Both the position numbers and the translations under genes were made by a program. Positions 1-8,794 of a stretch of DNA of 47,600 nucleotides are shown piece after piece (the first letter of the stretch is position 1; each line of letters opens with the position of its first letter). The DNA comes from an uncultured SAR86 cluster bacterium (GTDB taxonomy: Bacteria > Pseudomonadota > Gammaproteobacteria > Magnimaribacterales > Magnimaribacteraceae). Under the pieces are notes generated by a model. That model ran no database searches. It was not told the DNA's origin and was given only the letters and a program-made list of their open reading frames with translations. The DNA lies in assembly GCA_937773605.1 (NCBI GenBank), contig CALJVP010000015.1, forward strand, positions 1 to 47,600, given 5' to 3'.

Positions 1-1137
1 GCTTGTTGGAGTTGAGCCTTCTACTGGAGTGTAGGCATTGTATTGAGTTAATAAGGATGAATGTTCATTCATCTCGATGACTTTCTGATCTGGGTTAAGG
101 AAAGAATAGCTATCCGCTAAAGGTCTTGGTTGATCATTCCAGTCTGGGAATTTAAGTACAACATCAAAATCTTGAAAATCATCACCCTCTTGCACACGAA
201 CGGTAACCAGGTATTGACCGTCTTGGTCAGCATCATCCAAAATTCCTACATTGTCTTTATTGGCTACAGTGGTGTCTAAAATCTGTACTGTAGTTCCATT
301 TAGACCGTGACCCAGCGATACTCCCTGGTATGAAGATACTTGAACCAAGTCAAATATATTTTTTCCGTCTTGCGTTGTGCCATCGTAATAGTTATAACTT
401 GTGCCATCTCCATCTTTATCCCTAAAAGAATAAAACTGAGGAAAACTTAGAGTCATTGTCTCAATTGGCTCTTCAATTCCATCAAAAATAATTGGAATTA
501 GTATGTAAGCTTCTGTTTCTCCAGCTGAGAAAGTAAGCTGTCCGCTGACAGGTACAAAGTCTTCATTAGGAGTAGCTTGGGCAAAGGTATCAAATTGATC
601 ACCGGATCTCACTTCCCAACTTGTAGTGAAGTCAACATCCATGGGTTTGGATAAGGTAACCAATATTCTTGCTTGACCATCGCCTTCTGAAACCGTTTGA
701 GATTCAGCACTCATGACAACGCCGCTATCTGATGTTACGTCGAACATAGATACAAATTTGGTTATATCTTCAAGAGCGTAATCTCTTTCACCTTCCGCCC
801 AACTGTCGTCTATAAGGATGCCGGATTCAAAAGTAGCCTCAAAAGTATAAGCCCCAACATCTATGAAATTGGTTATGTTTTCAGATAAAGACTCACCTTC
901 TGCAAGCTGGCCTATAAATAGAGAGGCTATGTTAAAATCTAAACTTCTGAAACCTTCCTCAGTTGCAGAGAAAGTAATGCCATTTGCATCAGGTGATACA
1001 AAAGAAACGGTTTCATCTACCCCAGAACCATTTGTATATCTTAAAGAAGTTGATTGATCTGGATAAGAAACAGTTACATTAATGCCGTCAGAAGTCCAAT
1101 TAAAGGTAACAGTAGACTCCAATGTTTCTTTATCGTA
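1..1137 (-). CDS. Giant surface protein, Calx-beta-like part, continues beyond window
   Basis: In this frame the minus strand is open from about 1137 to base 1 with no stop, so the C-terminus lies outside the window. It has two clear features of a Calx-beta domain: EDFVPVSGQLTFSAGETEAY with I.IPIIFDGIEEPIETMTLS just after it, and the closing GTTVQILDTTVANKDNVGIL strand. DKDGDGTS is a calcium-loop-like insert. Calx-beta domains bind calcium in extracellular adhesins, which matches the rest of the protein. Confidence 0.7.
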
Positions 1138-1778
1138 GTTCTAAATGTATTATTGTAGAAAGTATAGTTATTTGTACTGCCCGTATAATCTCTATCAACA
1201 CCATCCCAATATCTTTCATTGATTAAGGAGATATTAAGAACAACTGTTCCAGATTCTCCCGCTGCAGGAATACTAGATAAAATGTAGGATAAACTTGGTG
1301 ATTTTCCGCCACCACCACTAAAAACTGATTGCAGGTTCTCAACATTAAAGGCATCAAAATATGAAAGTATTGTTTCGTTTACGATTGCATTACCTGAGTC
1401 ATCAGAATCTTTGTTTACTGGTAAGATACGAATAGAGGAGCTAATAGATTCAAATTCTCCATCAGAATTTGTTACGTAATCCGTTGATTCACCCCAAGAT
1501 TTACTTAATTTAAAGCCATCATTAGCAAGCTTTGATTCGGTTTCGATAGAATTTCCAAGTTTCCTTGTTAATTCACCGGGAGCATTGTCTTTAAAGGTAA
1601 TACTTCCGTTCTCATCAATTCTAAATCGTGCTGCATCAGGACCACCAACAATACTGTAAGTAAAGTCTCCCTCTTCATTGACGCCGAAATTCATGTCTCC
1701 GCCTGAACGCACCAGCCATTCAATTCCAGAAGTGGTTTTTAACTCATAGGTTGTTCCGTCGATTGTTTTTTCGACCAC
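1074..1778 (-). pseudogene. Giant surface protein, fragment with cadherin-like segment
   Basis: This is in frame with the parent from about 1795 to 1137. It contains a cadherin-like core (GDFTYSIVGGPDAARFRIDE followed by NGSITFKDNAPGE) and a Ser/Gly-rich stretch. The last 18 residues (KKHWSLLLPLIGLL...) are out of frame; the parent continues as DKETLESTVTFNWTSDGINV in the frame covering 1-1137. Confidence 0.6.
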
Positions 1779-2005
1779 GGTGGAAACGGCAAACCCTTCG
1801 AGTTTGAATTTAAGTAAACTTCGTCCCTTTCTAATTCGAATGTTTTTTCAACAAAGTCTTTGAATTTATCAAGAGTGAAATCAAGCGCACTGGATACTAA
1901 ATTTTGGAAAACTTTTTCCTTGGGAGAAGAAACCTTCAATGATATTGGAAACAACTCTATGCTGTCCTCTGTGGGAGTTAAGCGCATCCATGTAAGTGGC
2001 AACAT
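1739..2005 (-). pseudogene. Giant surface protein, fragment
   Basis: Only the centre (SSALDFTLDKFKDFVEKTFE to DEVYLNSNS) belongs to the parent protein. Upstream the parent runs in another frame as EDDVATYMDALNSHRGQHRV, and downstream it shifts near 1795 to EGFAVSTVVEKTIDGTTYEL. The apparent start and end are artefacts of the frame changes. Confidence 0.55.
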
Positions 2006-2484
2006 CGTCTTCGCTCTCTTGCTTTTGCAAGAGCCAGGTACATACCCAGGTCACCTATAGTAGAGGTCCAATTATAACTAGTAAAATCGTTACCCCAGTT
2101 ACCGTCTTTTACTTGAAGAGCAGGATTTTTTAAGTACGCTTTAATTTGATCCGGAGTTAGCATCCAATTGACCGGTGTTTCCTTCGATGCGATTACCGTT
2201 AGAATCGTATTCGAATCTGGTTCCCGCTGTATTTGAACCAAACGTGTTTGTTCCCATAAGTTCCTGACCGTATTCATCAAAAGGTATCCAATACGGATAA
2301 GAATCATCAAAAGTTGAACTTCTGTTGATAGTCGCATTCCCATGTCGACGAGCTGATCTATCTGATCATCCGTTAATTCACTGAGAGATTTGCCAGAGAT
2401 AACTTCGATGTGTCTGGCTACTTTAGCCATTTGTTCTGAGTAGAATTTACCTGACCTTATCTGTGACTCCGCCATCCGGTCCAT
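1978..2484 (-). pseudogene. Giant surface protein, fragment containing two further frame changes
   Basis: The open frame spans 168 codons, but its middle is out of frame with the parent. Between about 2335 and 2160 the +2 frame reads TINRSSTFDDSYPYWIPFDE and then GTRFEYDSNGNRIEGNTGQL, which is typical of the Asp/Gly/Asn-rich parent, while the open frame there is Leu/Arg-rich nonsense. The genuine outer parts are SGKFYSEQMAKVARHIEVIS and QIKAYLKNPALQVKDGNWGN. This shows two compensating indels inside one apparently open frame. Confidence 0.6.
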
Positions 2485-2734
2485 AACTTACCTTGCCATC
2501 AGGTCCTGGTCTTCTGAATCCAGAACATCGGAAATAATGAACGGCCCACTCACCCATGGTTTTTGTTGAACCAAGGAAAGTAACGGTTTCACCGTCGTAA
2601 TCCGAAAGACTTTTAAAGGTTGTGTAATTAGTTGCTGGATCAAAACCCATTTCTTCCAGAACAGTATTTTTAATTTCTGCATACGATGGCATTAACAGCA
2701 CCTGCAATGACAACATCAAACTGTCCAGTGCCAT
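2447..2734 (-). pseudogene. Giant surface protein, fragment
   Basis: This fragment lies between the frame changes near 2690 and 2455. The genuine part starts at MPSYAEIKNTVL and ends at GPDGGVTDKV; the first dozen residues and the final Arg are out of frame with the parent protein. It continues directly into GKFYSEQMAKVARHIEV in the next frame. No domain is recognised. Confidence 0.6.
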
Positions 2735-4133
2735 CTTTTTTCATTTCAAATAACTTATCTAAGTCAGTGGAGCTAAGTATGGCGTCAATAATCTTGTCAT
2801 TAAAAACTTCACTGGATTGTGCTAAAAGGTCTTCAAATCCTTCAAGTTCAATCGTAATTCTTGGTTGCTCTCTTAAATCAACCGCACTGTCCCAGGTTGA
2901 ATTTCCTAATACTTGCGTACCGCCTTTAAAGAGTTCAGTGATTTGAGTTCTAACAACGGGAGCTATTTCTGTGGTGAAATACTCTGCCACTTTCATGGAA
3001 GTTTCACCTAAGGTTGAAACCATGATGTTTCTTGCTTGAGCGGTTAGTGCAGCTTTTGCTTGTGCATCAGAAGTAGCTTCATAAGCTAATTGAATGGGAT
3101 CAAAACTAGTCAAGTTCTCAAAAGCACCTTCCAATCCGTAAGCTTGTGCAATTTTAGTCTGAGCTTCATCTAGCGTTACCGTGCCCTTTGAGAAGGCTCT
3201 CGATATCTGCGTACTGACTGGACTAATAATCAATTCTTCAGTTCCATCAGCACCTCCGGCGCTGACTGTCATTTTAAAAACTTGATCGTTTGGTTTGCCT
3301 GTACCTAAGTCATAACCACCTTCAACATAAAGTACTGTTCCAGCAGGTAGATCTGCATCCAGTCCGAAAGCACCCGTGTTATCAGTAGTGGTAGTGGGTT
3401 CGTCTGGATCTATTACTCCATCACCATCAAGGTCTGCCCAAACAGTTGCTCCAACAAGATAGCCATCGATTGCTTGACCCTGCCCTTTAACATCTAAAAC
3501 AGTAACACTTAGGGTTTTGGTAGACGCATTACCGGAGGCGTCAGTTGCAATGATGTCAACAACGTATACATTGTCACGATTTTCATCGGCAGGAGCTGAA
3601 AAATTTGGGCTGTTGTTGAATGAGATTTTACCGTCTGCACTTATAGTAAATAAAGCAGCATCTGCTCCTCCAAGTACCAATGTCACAGCTTCACCTTCTG
3701 GATCCGAGATTACCGCGGTGAGCACTCCGTCTCCAGCAAGGATATTTTCTTTTATACTAACTACACTATCCAAAGTAATAAAAGGAGAAACATTTACTCC
3801 CAAATCTAAAGCTGCTGCTTTAGCCTGGGTTTCTATAGAAGTTGCAGTTACAACTTCGAGTGTCGAAGAATCGGTTTGAACTGCAGCTATTACTGATGAC
3901 AATAAACTTGAAGTATCATCTAGAGTAGCCTTTTGATAGGTTGCTATTTGACTCACTGAACCAGCATCATTTATCTGGGCATTTGTATTTGCTAAAGATT
4001 GGGCAACATTATTGGATAAAACATCTACTTTTGTTTTTATTGCATCTGATAGTCCAGCAGAAGTTGTGTCTATAATTGACTTAATAGATGCAGCAGAGGA
4101 GATATCAGTGCCTGTTTTTAATAGTTTGAACAA
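2670..4133 (-). CDS. Second piece of the giant surface protein
   Basis: This 487-residue frame continues the same protein after the shift at about 4117. It begins with an Ala/Ser-rich, probably helical stretch. It then has a cadherin-like segment (SPFITLDSVVSIKEN, GADAALFTISADGKISFNNS). A DGYLVGATVWADLDGDGV module follows, with Asp-rich EF-hand-like calcium loops and a helical tail. The same DGY.xG.TV module closes the preceding piece, so the protein is built from repeated units. The frame ends at AGAVNAIVCRN, while the neighbouring frame continues as MPSYAEIKNTVLEE. The apparent start Met is therefore not a real start. Confidence 0.75.
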   Translation of the reverse strand: MFKLLKTGTDISSAASIKSIIDTTSAGLSDAIKTKVDVLSNNVAQSLANTNAQINDAGSVSQIATYQKATLDDTSSLLSSVIAAVQTDSSTLEVVTATSIETQAKAAALDLGVNVSPFITLDSVVSIKENILAGDGVLTAVISDPEGEAVTLVLGGADAALFTISADGKISFNNSPNFSAPADENRDNVYVVDIIATDASGNASTKTLSVTVLDVKGQGQAIDGYLVGATVWADLDGDGVIDPDEPTTTTDNTGAFGLDADLPAGTVLYVEGGYDLGTGKPNDQVFKMTVSAGGADGTEELIISPVSTQISRAFSKGTVTLDEAQTKIAQAYGLEGAFENLTSFDPIQLAYEATSDAQAKAALTAQARNIMVSTLGETSMKVAEYFTTEIAPVVRTQITELFKGGTQVLGNSTWDSAVDLREQPRITIELEGFEDLLAQSSEVFNDKIIDAILSSTDLDKLFEMKKDGTGQFDVVIAGAVNAIVCRN

Positions 4134-6015
4134 TTTGAGCTACGATTAATTCATCACCAGCTGAATCACTCAGACCCGCTCCTTCTAACAAACCTTCACC
4201 AATGGCAATAATATTGATCAAGCTAGCATTAACTTTTTGAGCTTGTAAATTTTCAAGAGGGTTGCTGGTTGATAGATCAAAATCAGAAGAAAGACCCAAG
4301 TTTGCCAATACAGTTTCAGCGTCAGTGCCCGCTGCTTCAACTATCGTCGTTAAAGCTGATACGTATAGTGAGCCTTTAGAAGCAGTTAAAGTAATTGTTA
4401 CGGCTTCACCGGTTAAAGTGTCAACACCGCCATCAGCAACTATTTTTACACCTTTATTGTCGGATACTGAGAATGAATATTGACCTAAAGAATTGGTTGT
4501 TGTTGTGGCCAAGACATTTCCATCAGCGTCTAATAGTTTGACGGTGGAACCACTCACGTAACCATCAACAACGGTTCCGGAGACAGTTTCTGCCTCTGCC
4601 ACATCACTTACCGTTAAATTAAATACTTGAGAAAAGGTATTTGAATCTGAATCCGTAGCCGTTACCGTTACTGTGTAAGAACTCTTAGTTTCAAAATCCG
4701 CTGAAGCAGATGAAACTAGCTTTAAAGTAGAACCAGAAATTTCAAACGATGCTGCATCATCTCCCGTAAGCGAGTATGAAAAAGTTTCACTTGCATCGCT
4801 ATCAGTGGATGATAGTTCACCGATTGTTACACCGGCAGAATTTTCATTAAAAACTGTTGAAGAAAGAGCAACTGCAGTTGGAGCGGTGTTGTCTAGAACA
4901 GAAATTGTGAAAGCTTCAGATTTTGTAGACCCATTATCGTCAGTTGAAGTGACTGTAATTGAATAAGTGGATTTGGTTTCATAATCAGCTGATACGTTAC
5001 TTTTTAACTTTAAGGAGGAGCCATCAATTATGAAGTTACTGGCGTCATCTCCAGAAAGTGAATAAGTAGCTGTGCTGTTAGCATCTATATCTGTTGTTGA
5101 GAGAGTTCCAACGGTTGCTCCAGAAAGATTTTCATTCAGATACAGATTGGAAATTGTTAAAGCTGTCGGAGCATCATTTGCATCTATAACAGAAACTTCA
5201 AGGTTTTTGCTTACTGAGTTTCCTGAACTATCTGACGCTGTAATCGTTACTTGGTAAGAACTCTTTGCCTCATAGTCAGTTGATACATTCTCTTTGAGTT
5301 TTAAAACGCCTTCAGAATTTATTTCAAATAGGGCTGAATCTGTTCCGGTAATTGAAAAGGTAAAGGTACTTGAATCAATGTCTGAGACTGAGATTGTACC
5401 TACAGTATCTCCAAGTAGATTTTCAGTTATGGATGTATCGCTTAAACTTATAGCCGTGGGGCTATCATCAACTGCAGTAACTTCAAAAGTAAAAGTAGCA
5501 GAATCTGAACCACCTTGTCCGTCAGTCACAGAAAGAGTTAAAGAGCCAATTGAATCTGAACTTGTATTTACATTTGCATTAGGAGTAAAAGTTATGCCAT
5601 CCAGTTGAGCAACTGTCAGCGTAGATCCAGAGGACAGCGTAGTGCCATCGGCAAGAGTTAAAACACCTCCAGTAGGAATTGAGTCAACGGTTATCGTAAG
5701 AGTGTCTCCAGCATCTGAATCAGTAGGAGCGCCGATTGAGAAACTGTTAGGAGTGTCTTCAGTGAAAGAGAAAGAGGCATTTGCTCCCATATTAGGAGCA
5801 CTGTTAGTATTCGGTGTAGGAGCGGGAGGAGATTCAGAACCGCCGCCACCACCGCCGCCGCAAGATGCAAGAGCAAGTACGGCTAGATTGGAGAATAAAA
5901 AGGATGAGGGTCCTTTTAGTTCAAAACGTTTTGCTGTTCCTTTTGGTTCTTTTTTTAGAAGATCTAGAAACTGCTTCTCTTCAATACTCTTTAACTTTCC
6001 TTTGATATCACCCAT
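4105..6015 (-). CDS. N-terminal piece of the giant lipoprotein: lipobox plus cadherin-like repeats
   Basis: This 636-residue reading frame carries the true start of the giant surface protein. Residues 1-40 are polar and basic, then a short hydrophobic stretch ends in ALASC and a poly-glycine/Ser-Pro linker, which fits a lipoprotein signal with an unusually long n-region. Residues about 70-185 form a VCBS/cadherin-like domain (FTEDTPNSF, TVAQLDGITFTPNANV). Three or more cadherin-type repeats follow, each with a T.A..LS...I.EN opening, a GDDA..F.I centre and a YE.KSSY.VTVTATD closing. From about residue 480 there is a DGYVSGSTVKLLDADGN module. The frame ends artificially at AQIVQTIKNRH; removing one A from the A5 run (4115-4119 on plus) continues it as TIKTGTDISS into the next piece. 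Confidence 0.85.
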   Translation of the reverse strand: MGDIKGKLKSIEEKQFLDLLKKEPKGTAKRFELKGPSSFLFSNLAVLALASCGGGGGGGSESPPAPTPNTNSAPNMGANASFSFTEDTPNSFSIGAPTDSDAGDTLTITVDSIPTGGVLTLADGTTLSSGSTLTVAQLDGITFTPNANVNTSSDSIGSLTLSVTDGQGGSDSATFTFEVTAVDDSPTAISLSDTSITENLLGDTVGTISVSDIDSSTFTFSITGTDSALFEINSEGVLKLKENVSTDYEAKSSYQVTITASDSSGNSVSKNLEVSVIDANDAPTALTISNLYLNENLSGATVGTLSTTDIDANSTATYSLSGDDASNFIIDGSSLKLKSNVSADYETKSTYSITVTSTDDNGSTKSEAFTISVLDNTAPTAVALSSTVFNENSAGVTIGELSSTDSDASETFSYSLTGDDAASFEISGSTLKLVSSASADFETKSSYTVTVTATDSDSNTFSQVFNLTVSDVAEAETVSGTVVDGYVSGSTVKLLDADGNVLATTTTNSLGQYSFSVSDNKGVKIVADGGVDTLTGEAVTITLTASKGSLYVSALTTIVEAAGTDAETVLANLGLSSDFDLSTSNPLENLQAQKVNASLINIIAIGEGLLEGAGLSDSAGDELIVAQIVQTIKNRH

Positions 6016-6064
6016 TTTATGCTCCTACGCATTAACTTAAATTCATTAATTCCTTCTTCATTTC

Positions 6065-6093
6065 AAGCTAAAGAAAGAATGGTTTCTTAGCTT
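6065..6093 (-). other. Hairpin in the upstream region of the giant lipoprotein gene
   Basis: AAGCTAaAGAAA and TTTCTTAGCTT are inverted copies (11 pairs, one bulged A) around a 6-base loop. The hairpin lies 50-80 bases upstream of the adhesin start and 130 bases after the symporter stop. No T-run follows it on the minus strand, so a leader hairpin is more likely than an intrinsic terminator. Two A-tracts (minus strand) lie further upstream, at about 6152-6160 and 6176-6184. No convincing -35/-10 pair was found in 6016-6221. Confidence 0.4.
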
Positions 6094-6221
6094 ACTTAAG
6101 AAACGAATCTCATGAGTTTGAACACAAAAGAAATTGAGTTAATAATCTAACTGTTTTTTTTTAGGAAAGGAAGTTCTTTTTTTATTAAAAGAGTGGGTAA
6201 TGTTTGAGGAGTTATGAAAGG

Positions 6222-7874
6222 TTAATCAGATCTTATCTCATAGTTATCTGTGATCTGTTTCATTTCTTTTCTTAATAAAATAAGAGCTATTAAATTGGGT
6301 ACCGTTGCTATGGGCCCAATGACCGTTGCTATGTCCCAAACAATCTTGGTATCGATAACAGCAGCAGTAAAAAAAGCAGCCACGTAAATGATTCTATAAT
6401 AAAGAATCCAGCCTTCACCAAAAAGATGTGCCGTTGCCCTATCGCCGTAGTAAGACCATGCAATTGCCGTGGAGAACGCAAACAGCAGAAGGCCTATAGC
6501 AACGATGTATTGACCGAAATCACCAAAAACGCTTCTCGTGAATGCCTTGCCTGTAAGGTCTGCACCAATAAGAAGGGATTTACCCACCACCTTAATTTCC
6601 GATGTATTTAATTTACCGTTCTCTATATCCAGTATTCCCGTATAAAGGCTTTCATCGTTTTCATAATACTTAACCTCTTCTGATACGGATCTGTTATGCA
6701 GCAATGTTATGTTTGAATCTTCACCCATCATTCCATCCACAACATCTATTGATCCTGAAAAGCTCAATTCACCATTGCATGTAAATATATAATCTTGCAA
6801 AGTCAAAACATCGTCTTCGGATTGATCCGAGTAATTTCCTTCGAGATAGCACATCGAACTTTCTTCAAAACGATTATCAAATTTTTCCATCCAAACGCCG
6901 GAAGACAAGATCACCAATCCGGTGATTGTGCATATGACGATCGTGTCTATGAAAGGTTCAAGAATTGAAACCATGCCTTCTTCGACGGGGTTTTCAGTCT
7001 TTGATGAAGCATGAGCTATTGGAGCTGACCCTTGACCTGCTTCATTGGAATACAATCCTCTATTAACGCCACGGGTAAGAGCGGCTGCGACACTTGCTCC
7101 TAGAAATCCTCCAACAGCCGCTGTAGGTGTAAAAACGTGCACGAAAATAAGTTTAAAAGAAGGAATGATGTTTTCATAATTTCCTATGATTACCGCTAAC
7201 GCTCCGGTTATGTACCAAAAGGCCATAAAGGGAACTAGCTTAGAGGCAATTTGGGCTATACGTTTTATGCCACCAATAATCACCATCCACAAAAGAACTG
7301 CCAGTACGGCTCCTGTGTATACTTTTGGGATATTAAACGTGTCATTCATGACTACTGCGATGCTACTAATTTGAGGCATGTTGCCTGTGCCAAGACACAT
7401 CATGAGCAAGCAAACAGAAAACAGAACGGCAAGCCATCTCATCTTTAGGCCATTCTCTATGTAATACATAGGACCGCCTGAAATCGAACCGTCAGGTAAT
7501 TTCTCTCTGTATTTATGCGCTAAAGTTACCTCCACAAATTTAGTTGTCATTCCTAAAAATGCTGTGACCCACATCCAGAATATCGCGCCGGGTCCTCCTA
7601 GGAAAATAGCAAGTGCAACGCCGCCGATATTGCCCGTCCCTACGGTTCCCGACAAAGCTGTTGTTAAAGCTTGAAAAGGAGTTGTTTCCCCTTCTGTGTC
7701 TTCCTTAACGTACTTACCGGAGAGAATCCTCCACCCGTGTCTGAAATATTTAATTTGAGGGAATCCCAAATAAAAGGTAAAGAAAATACCCGAACCTATT
7801 AGAAAAGCAGGAAACCAATATTGATCAACAAGCCAGTAGGTTAAGAACTCTAATATTCCGGTAAAAGTAGCCAT
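6222..7874 (-). CDS. Alanine/sodium symporter (AGCS family) with a large extra loop
   Basis: Inner-membrane secondary transporter that co-imports alanine, glycine or a similar amino acid with sodium. Family motifs are clear: TALSGTVGTGNIGGVALAI at residues 73-90, GGPGAIFWMW near 93-102, RGVNRGLYSNEAGQGSAPIA near 268-286, and SYYGDRATAHLFG near 474-486. The family is usually about 450-480 residues; this one is 550. The excess is a polar, acidic segment at about 329-435, between GLVILSSGVW and LTGKAFTRSVFG, with two cysteines (342, 366). Its position between two membrane helices suggests an extra-membrane domain. The glutaredoxin gene ends 12 bases upstream on the same strand, so the two may be co-transcribed. 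Confidence 0.9.
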   Translation of the reverse strand: MATFTGILEFLTYWLVDQYWFPAFLIGSGIFFTFYLGFPQIKYFRHGWRILSGKYVKEDTEGETTPFQALTTALSGTVGTGNIGGVALAIFLGGPGAIFWMWVTAFLGMTTKFVEVTLAHKYREKLPDGSISGGPMYYIENGLKMRWLAVLFSVCLLMMCLGTGNMPQISSIAVVMNDTFNIPKVYTGAVLAVLLWMVIIGGIKRIAQIASKLVPFMAFWYITGALAVIIGNYENIIPSFKLIFVHVFTPTAAVGGFLGASVAAALTRGVNRGLYSNEAGQGSAPIAHASSKTENPVEEGMVSILEPFIDTIVICTITGLVILSSGVWMEKFDNRFEESSMCYLEGNYSDQSEDDVLTLQDYIFTCNGELSFSGSIDVVDGMMGEDSNITLLHNRSVSEEVKYYENDESLYTGILDIENGKLNTSEIKVVGKSLLIGADLTGKAFTRSVFGDFGQYIVAIGLLLFAFSTAIAWSYYGDRATAHLFGEGWILYYRIIYVAAFFTAAVIDTKIVWDIATVIGPIATVPNLIALILLRKEMKQITDNYEIRSD

Positions 7875-7886
7875 AACTGTCTCTTG

Positions 7887-8108
7887 TTACTTATTTAAAT
7901 GAGCTTCTAATTCTGTGTATCCGCCGATGTAAACATTGTCCATGGTTATTTGAGGAAATGTTCTGGCATTTGGAAATTTATCCATCAGATCCTCTCTGGA
8001 GTAATCGACATCTATCATGTACTTCTTAAATTCAAGTTCTTTCATTTGACAAAGCTGAACCGCTTTATCGCAAAATACGCATTGTGGCTTTGACCAAATT
8101 TCTATCAT
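7887..8108 (-). CDS. Small glutaredoxin-family protein
   Basis: A 73-residue thioredoxin-fold protein with the dithiol motif CVFC at residues 10-13, the cis-proline segment TFPQITMD and the GGYTELEAHL helix that binds glutathione in glutaredoxins. It probably reduces disulfides or glutathione mixed disulfides in the cytoplasm. The CxFC core matches dithiol (Grx1/Grx3-like) glutaredoxins, although these usually have a Tyr or Pro-Tyr pair (CPYC) rather than CVFC. It stands upstream of the symporter on the same strand. The start is unambiguous at 8108, and a divergent gene begins at 8141. Confidence 0.85.
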   Translation of the reverse strand: MIEIWSKPQCVFCDKAVQLCQMKELEFKKYMIDVDYSREDLMDKFPNARTFPQITMDNVYIGGYTELEAHLNK

Positions 8109-8140
8109 GTTTAATACTTATCGTTTAAATTAAGAAACCA

Positions 8141-8794
8141 ATGATACTTCAAGCCATAAAGATATCGAATCAATTTTATTTAAATAATTTCTTAAGAATT
8201 TTTCAAACGTGCATTTTGTCGGTCATACTGGTGAGTGCGTTATCAGCCAACTCCCCGTATCTTTCTTCCAGTTCATCAATTGTTTCAGTTATTGTATCCA
8301 CTTTCTTGCAAGTTCATTTAACTTGCATGTTGATGATGGTGACTGCAGATATTATCAATAATTCACAGCAATCAGCTATTAACTACTATTTCAAATCAGT
8401 CTTTTACATCGTGCCTTTATTGCTTGTCGGTCTGATAGTTGGATTTGTCCTAATACTTGGATTTGCAGCTTTCATACTCCCTGGTATATTTTTATTGGGT
8501 AAACTTATTTTTGCCCAATACTTTCTACTGCTAAGGGGTAAAGGTGTTTTAGAATCCATAGAATTATCTTGGCAAATTGCCTCAGAAAAGGCATGGAATC
8601 TTGGCTTGGTTATATTTGGCATGGTATTAGTGTGGGGATTATTTATTAGCTCTATATCTTCTTTACTTATTAATGACAGCAATGCCCTTGAGCCGGGTTT
8701 GATCTTCTTCACTTCTGTTTCTAGCTTCATTGTCCTAAATATCTATTTAAATACATTTCTTATTCACCTTTTCATAATTGAGGAAAATCAATGA
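8141..8794 (+). CDS. YciC/UPF0259-like integral membrane protein
   Basis: A 217-residue protein dominated by hydrophobic segments: about 20-40, 47-67, 88-112, 113-135, 150-172 and 186-210. The segment FAAFILPGIFLLGKLIFAQY followed by GVLESIELSW resembles the glycerophosphoryl-diester/YciC-type membrane family, in which a conserved LPGI.L motif precedes an S...S.W helix. Function is unknown; this family is sometimes linked to envelope homeostasis. Its end overlaps the next gene start by 4 bases (ATGA), which implies translational coupling with the alpha/beta hydrolase. Confidence 0.6.
   Translation: MILQAIKISNQFYLNNFLRIFQTCILSVILVSALSANSPYLSSSSSIVSVIVSTFLQVHLTCMLMMVTADIINNSQQSAINYYFKSVFYIVPLLLVGLIVGFVLILGFAAFILPGIFLLGKLIFAQYFLLLRGKGVLESIELSWQIASEKAWNLGLVIFGMVLVWGLFISSISSLLINDSNALEPGLIFFTSVSSFIVLNIYLNTFLIHLFIIEENQ

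Larger units (their letters stand above)
1..6015 (-). pseudogene. Giant cadherin/Calx-beta surface lipoprotein, broken by about nine frameshifts, open at the window edge
   Basis: Read on the minus strand with frame changes, 6015 to 1 gives one continuous protein of about 2000 residues with no stop at the left edge. Order: a basic N-terminal stretch, a lipobox (LALASC) followed by a run of glycines, cadherin-like repeats, two segments beginning DGY.SG/VGATV with DLDGDGVIDPDE-type calcium loops, further Asp/Gly-rich sequence, and a Calx-beta-like domain near the edge. This is the architecture of large outer-surface adhesins. Frame changes fall near 4117 (a T5 run), 2690, 2455, 2335, 2160, 2008, 1895, 1795 and 1137. 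I found no clear in-frame stop inside the pieces; each frame simply shifts into the next. Sequencing or assembly indels, or a recent pseudogene, both fit. The start ATG has AGGAG seven bases upstream. Confidence 0.8.

Noticed and set aside
5642-6040. Open frame on the plus strand opposite the adhesin N-terminus
   Set aside because: It is the complement of the Ser/Thr/Gly-rich adhesin codons, has no family likeness and no ribosome binding site. The minus-strand frame has a lipobox and repeats.
8404-8730. Minus-strand open frame inside the YciC-like gene
   Set aside because: It is the complement of a hydrophobic membrane protein; the plus frame has coherent membrane segments and coupled start.
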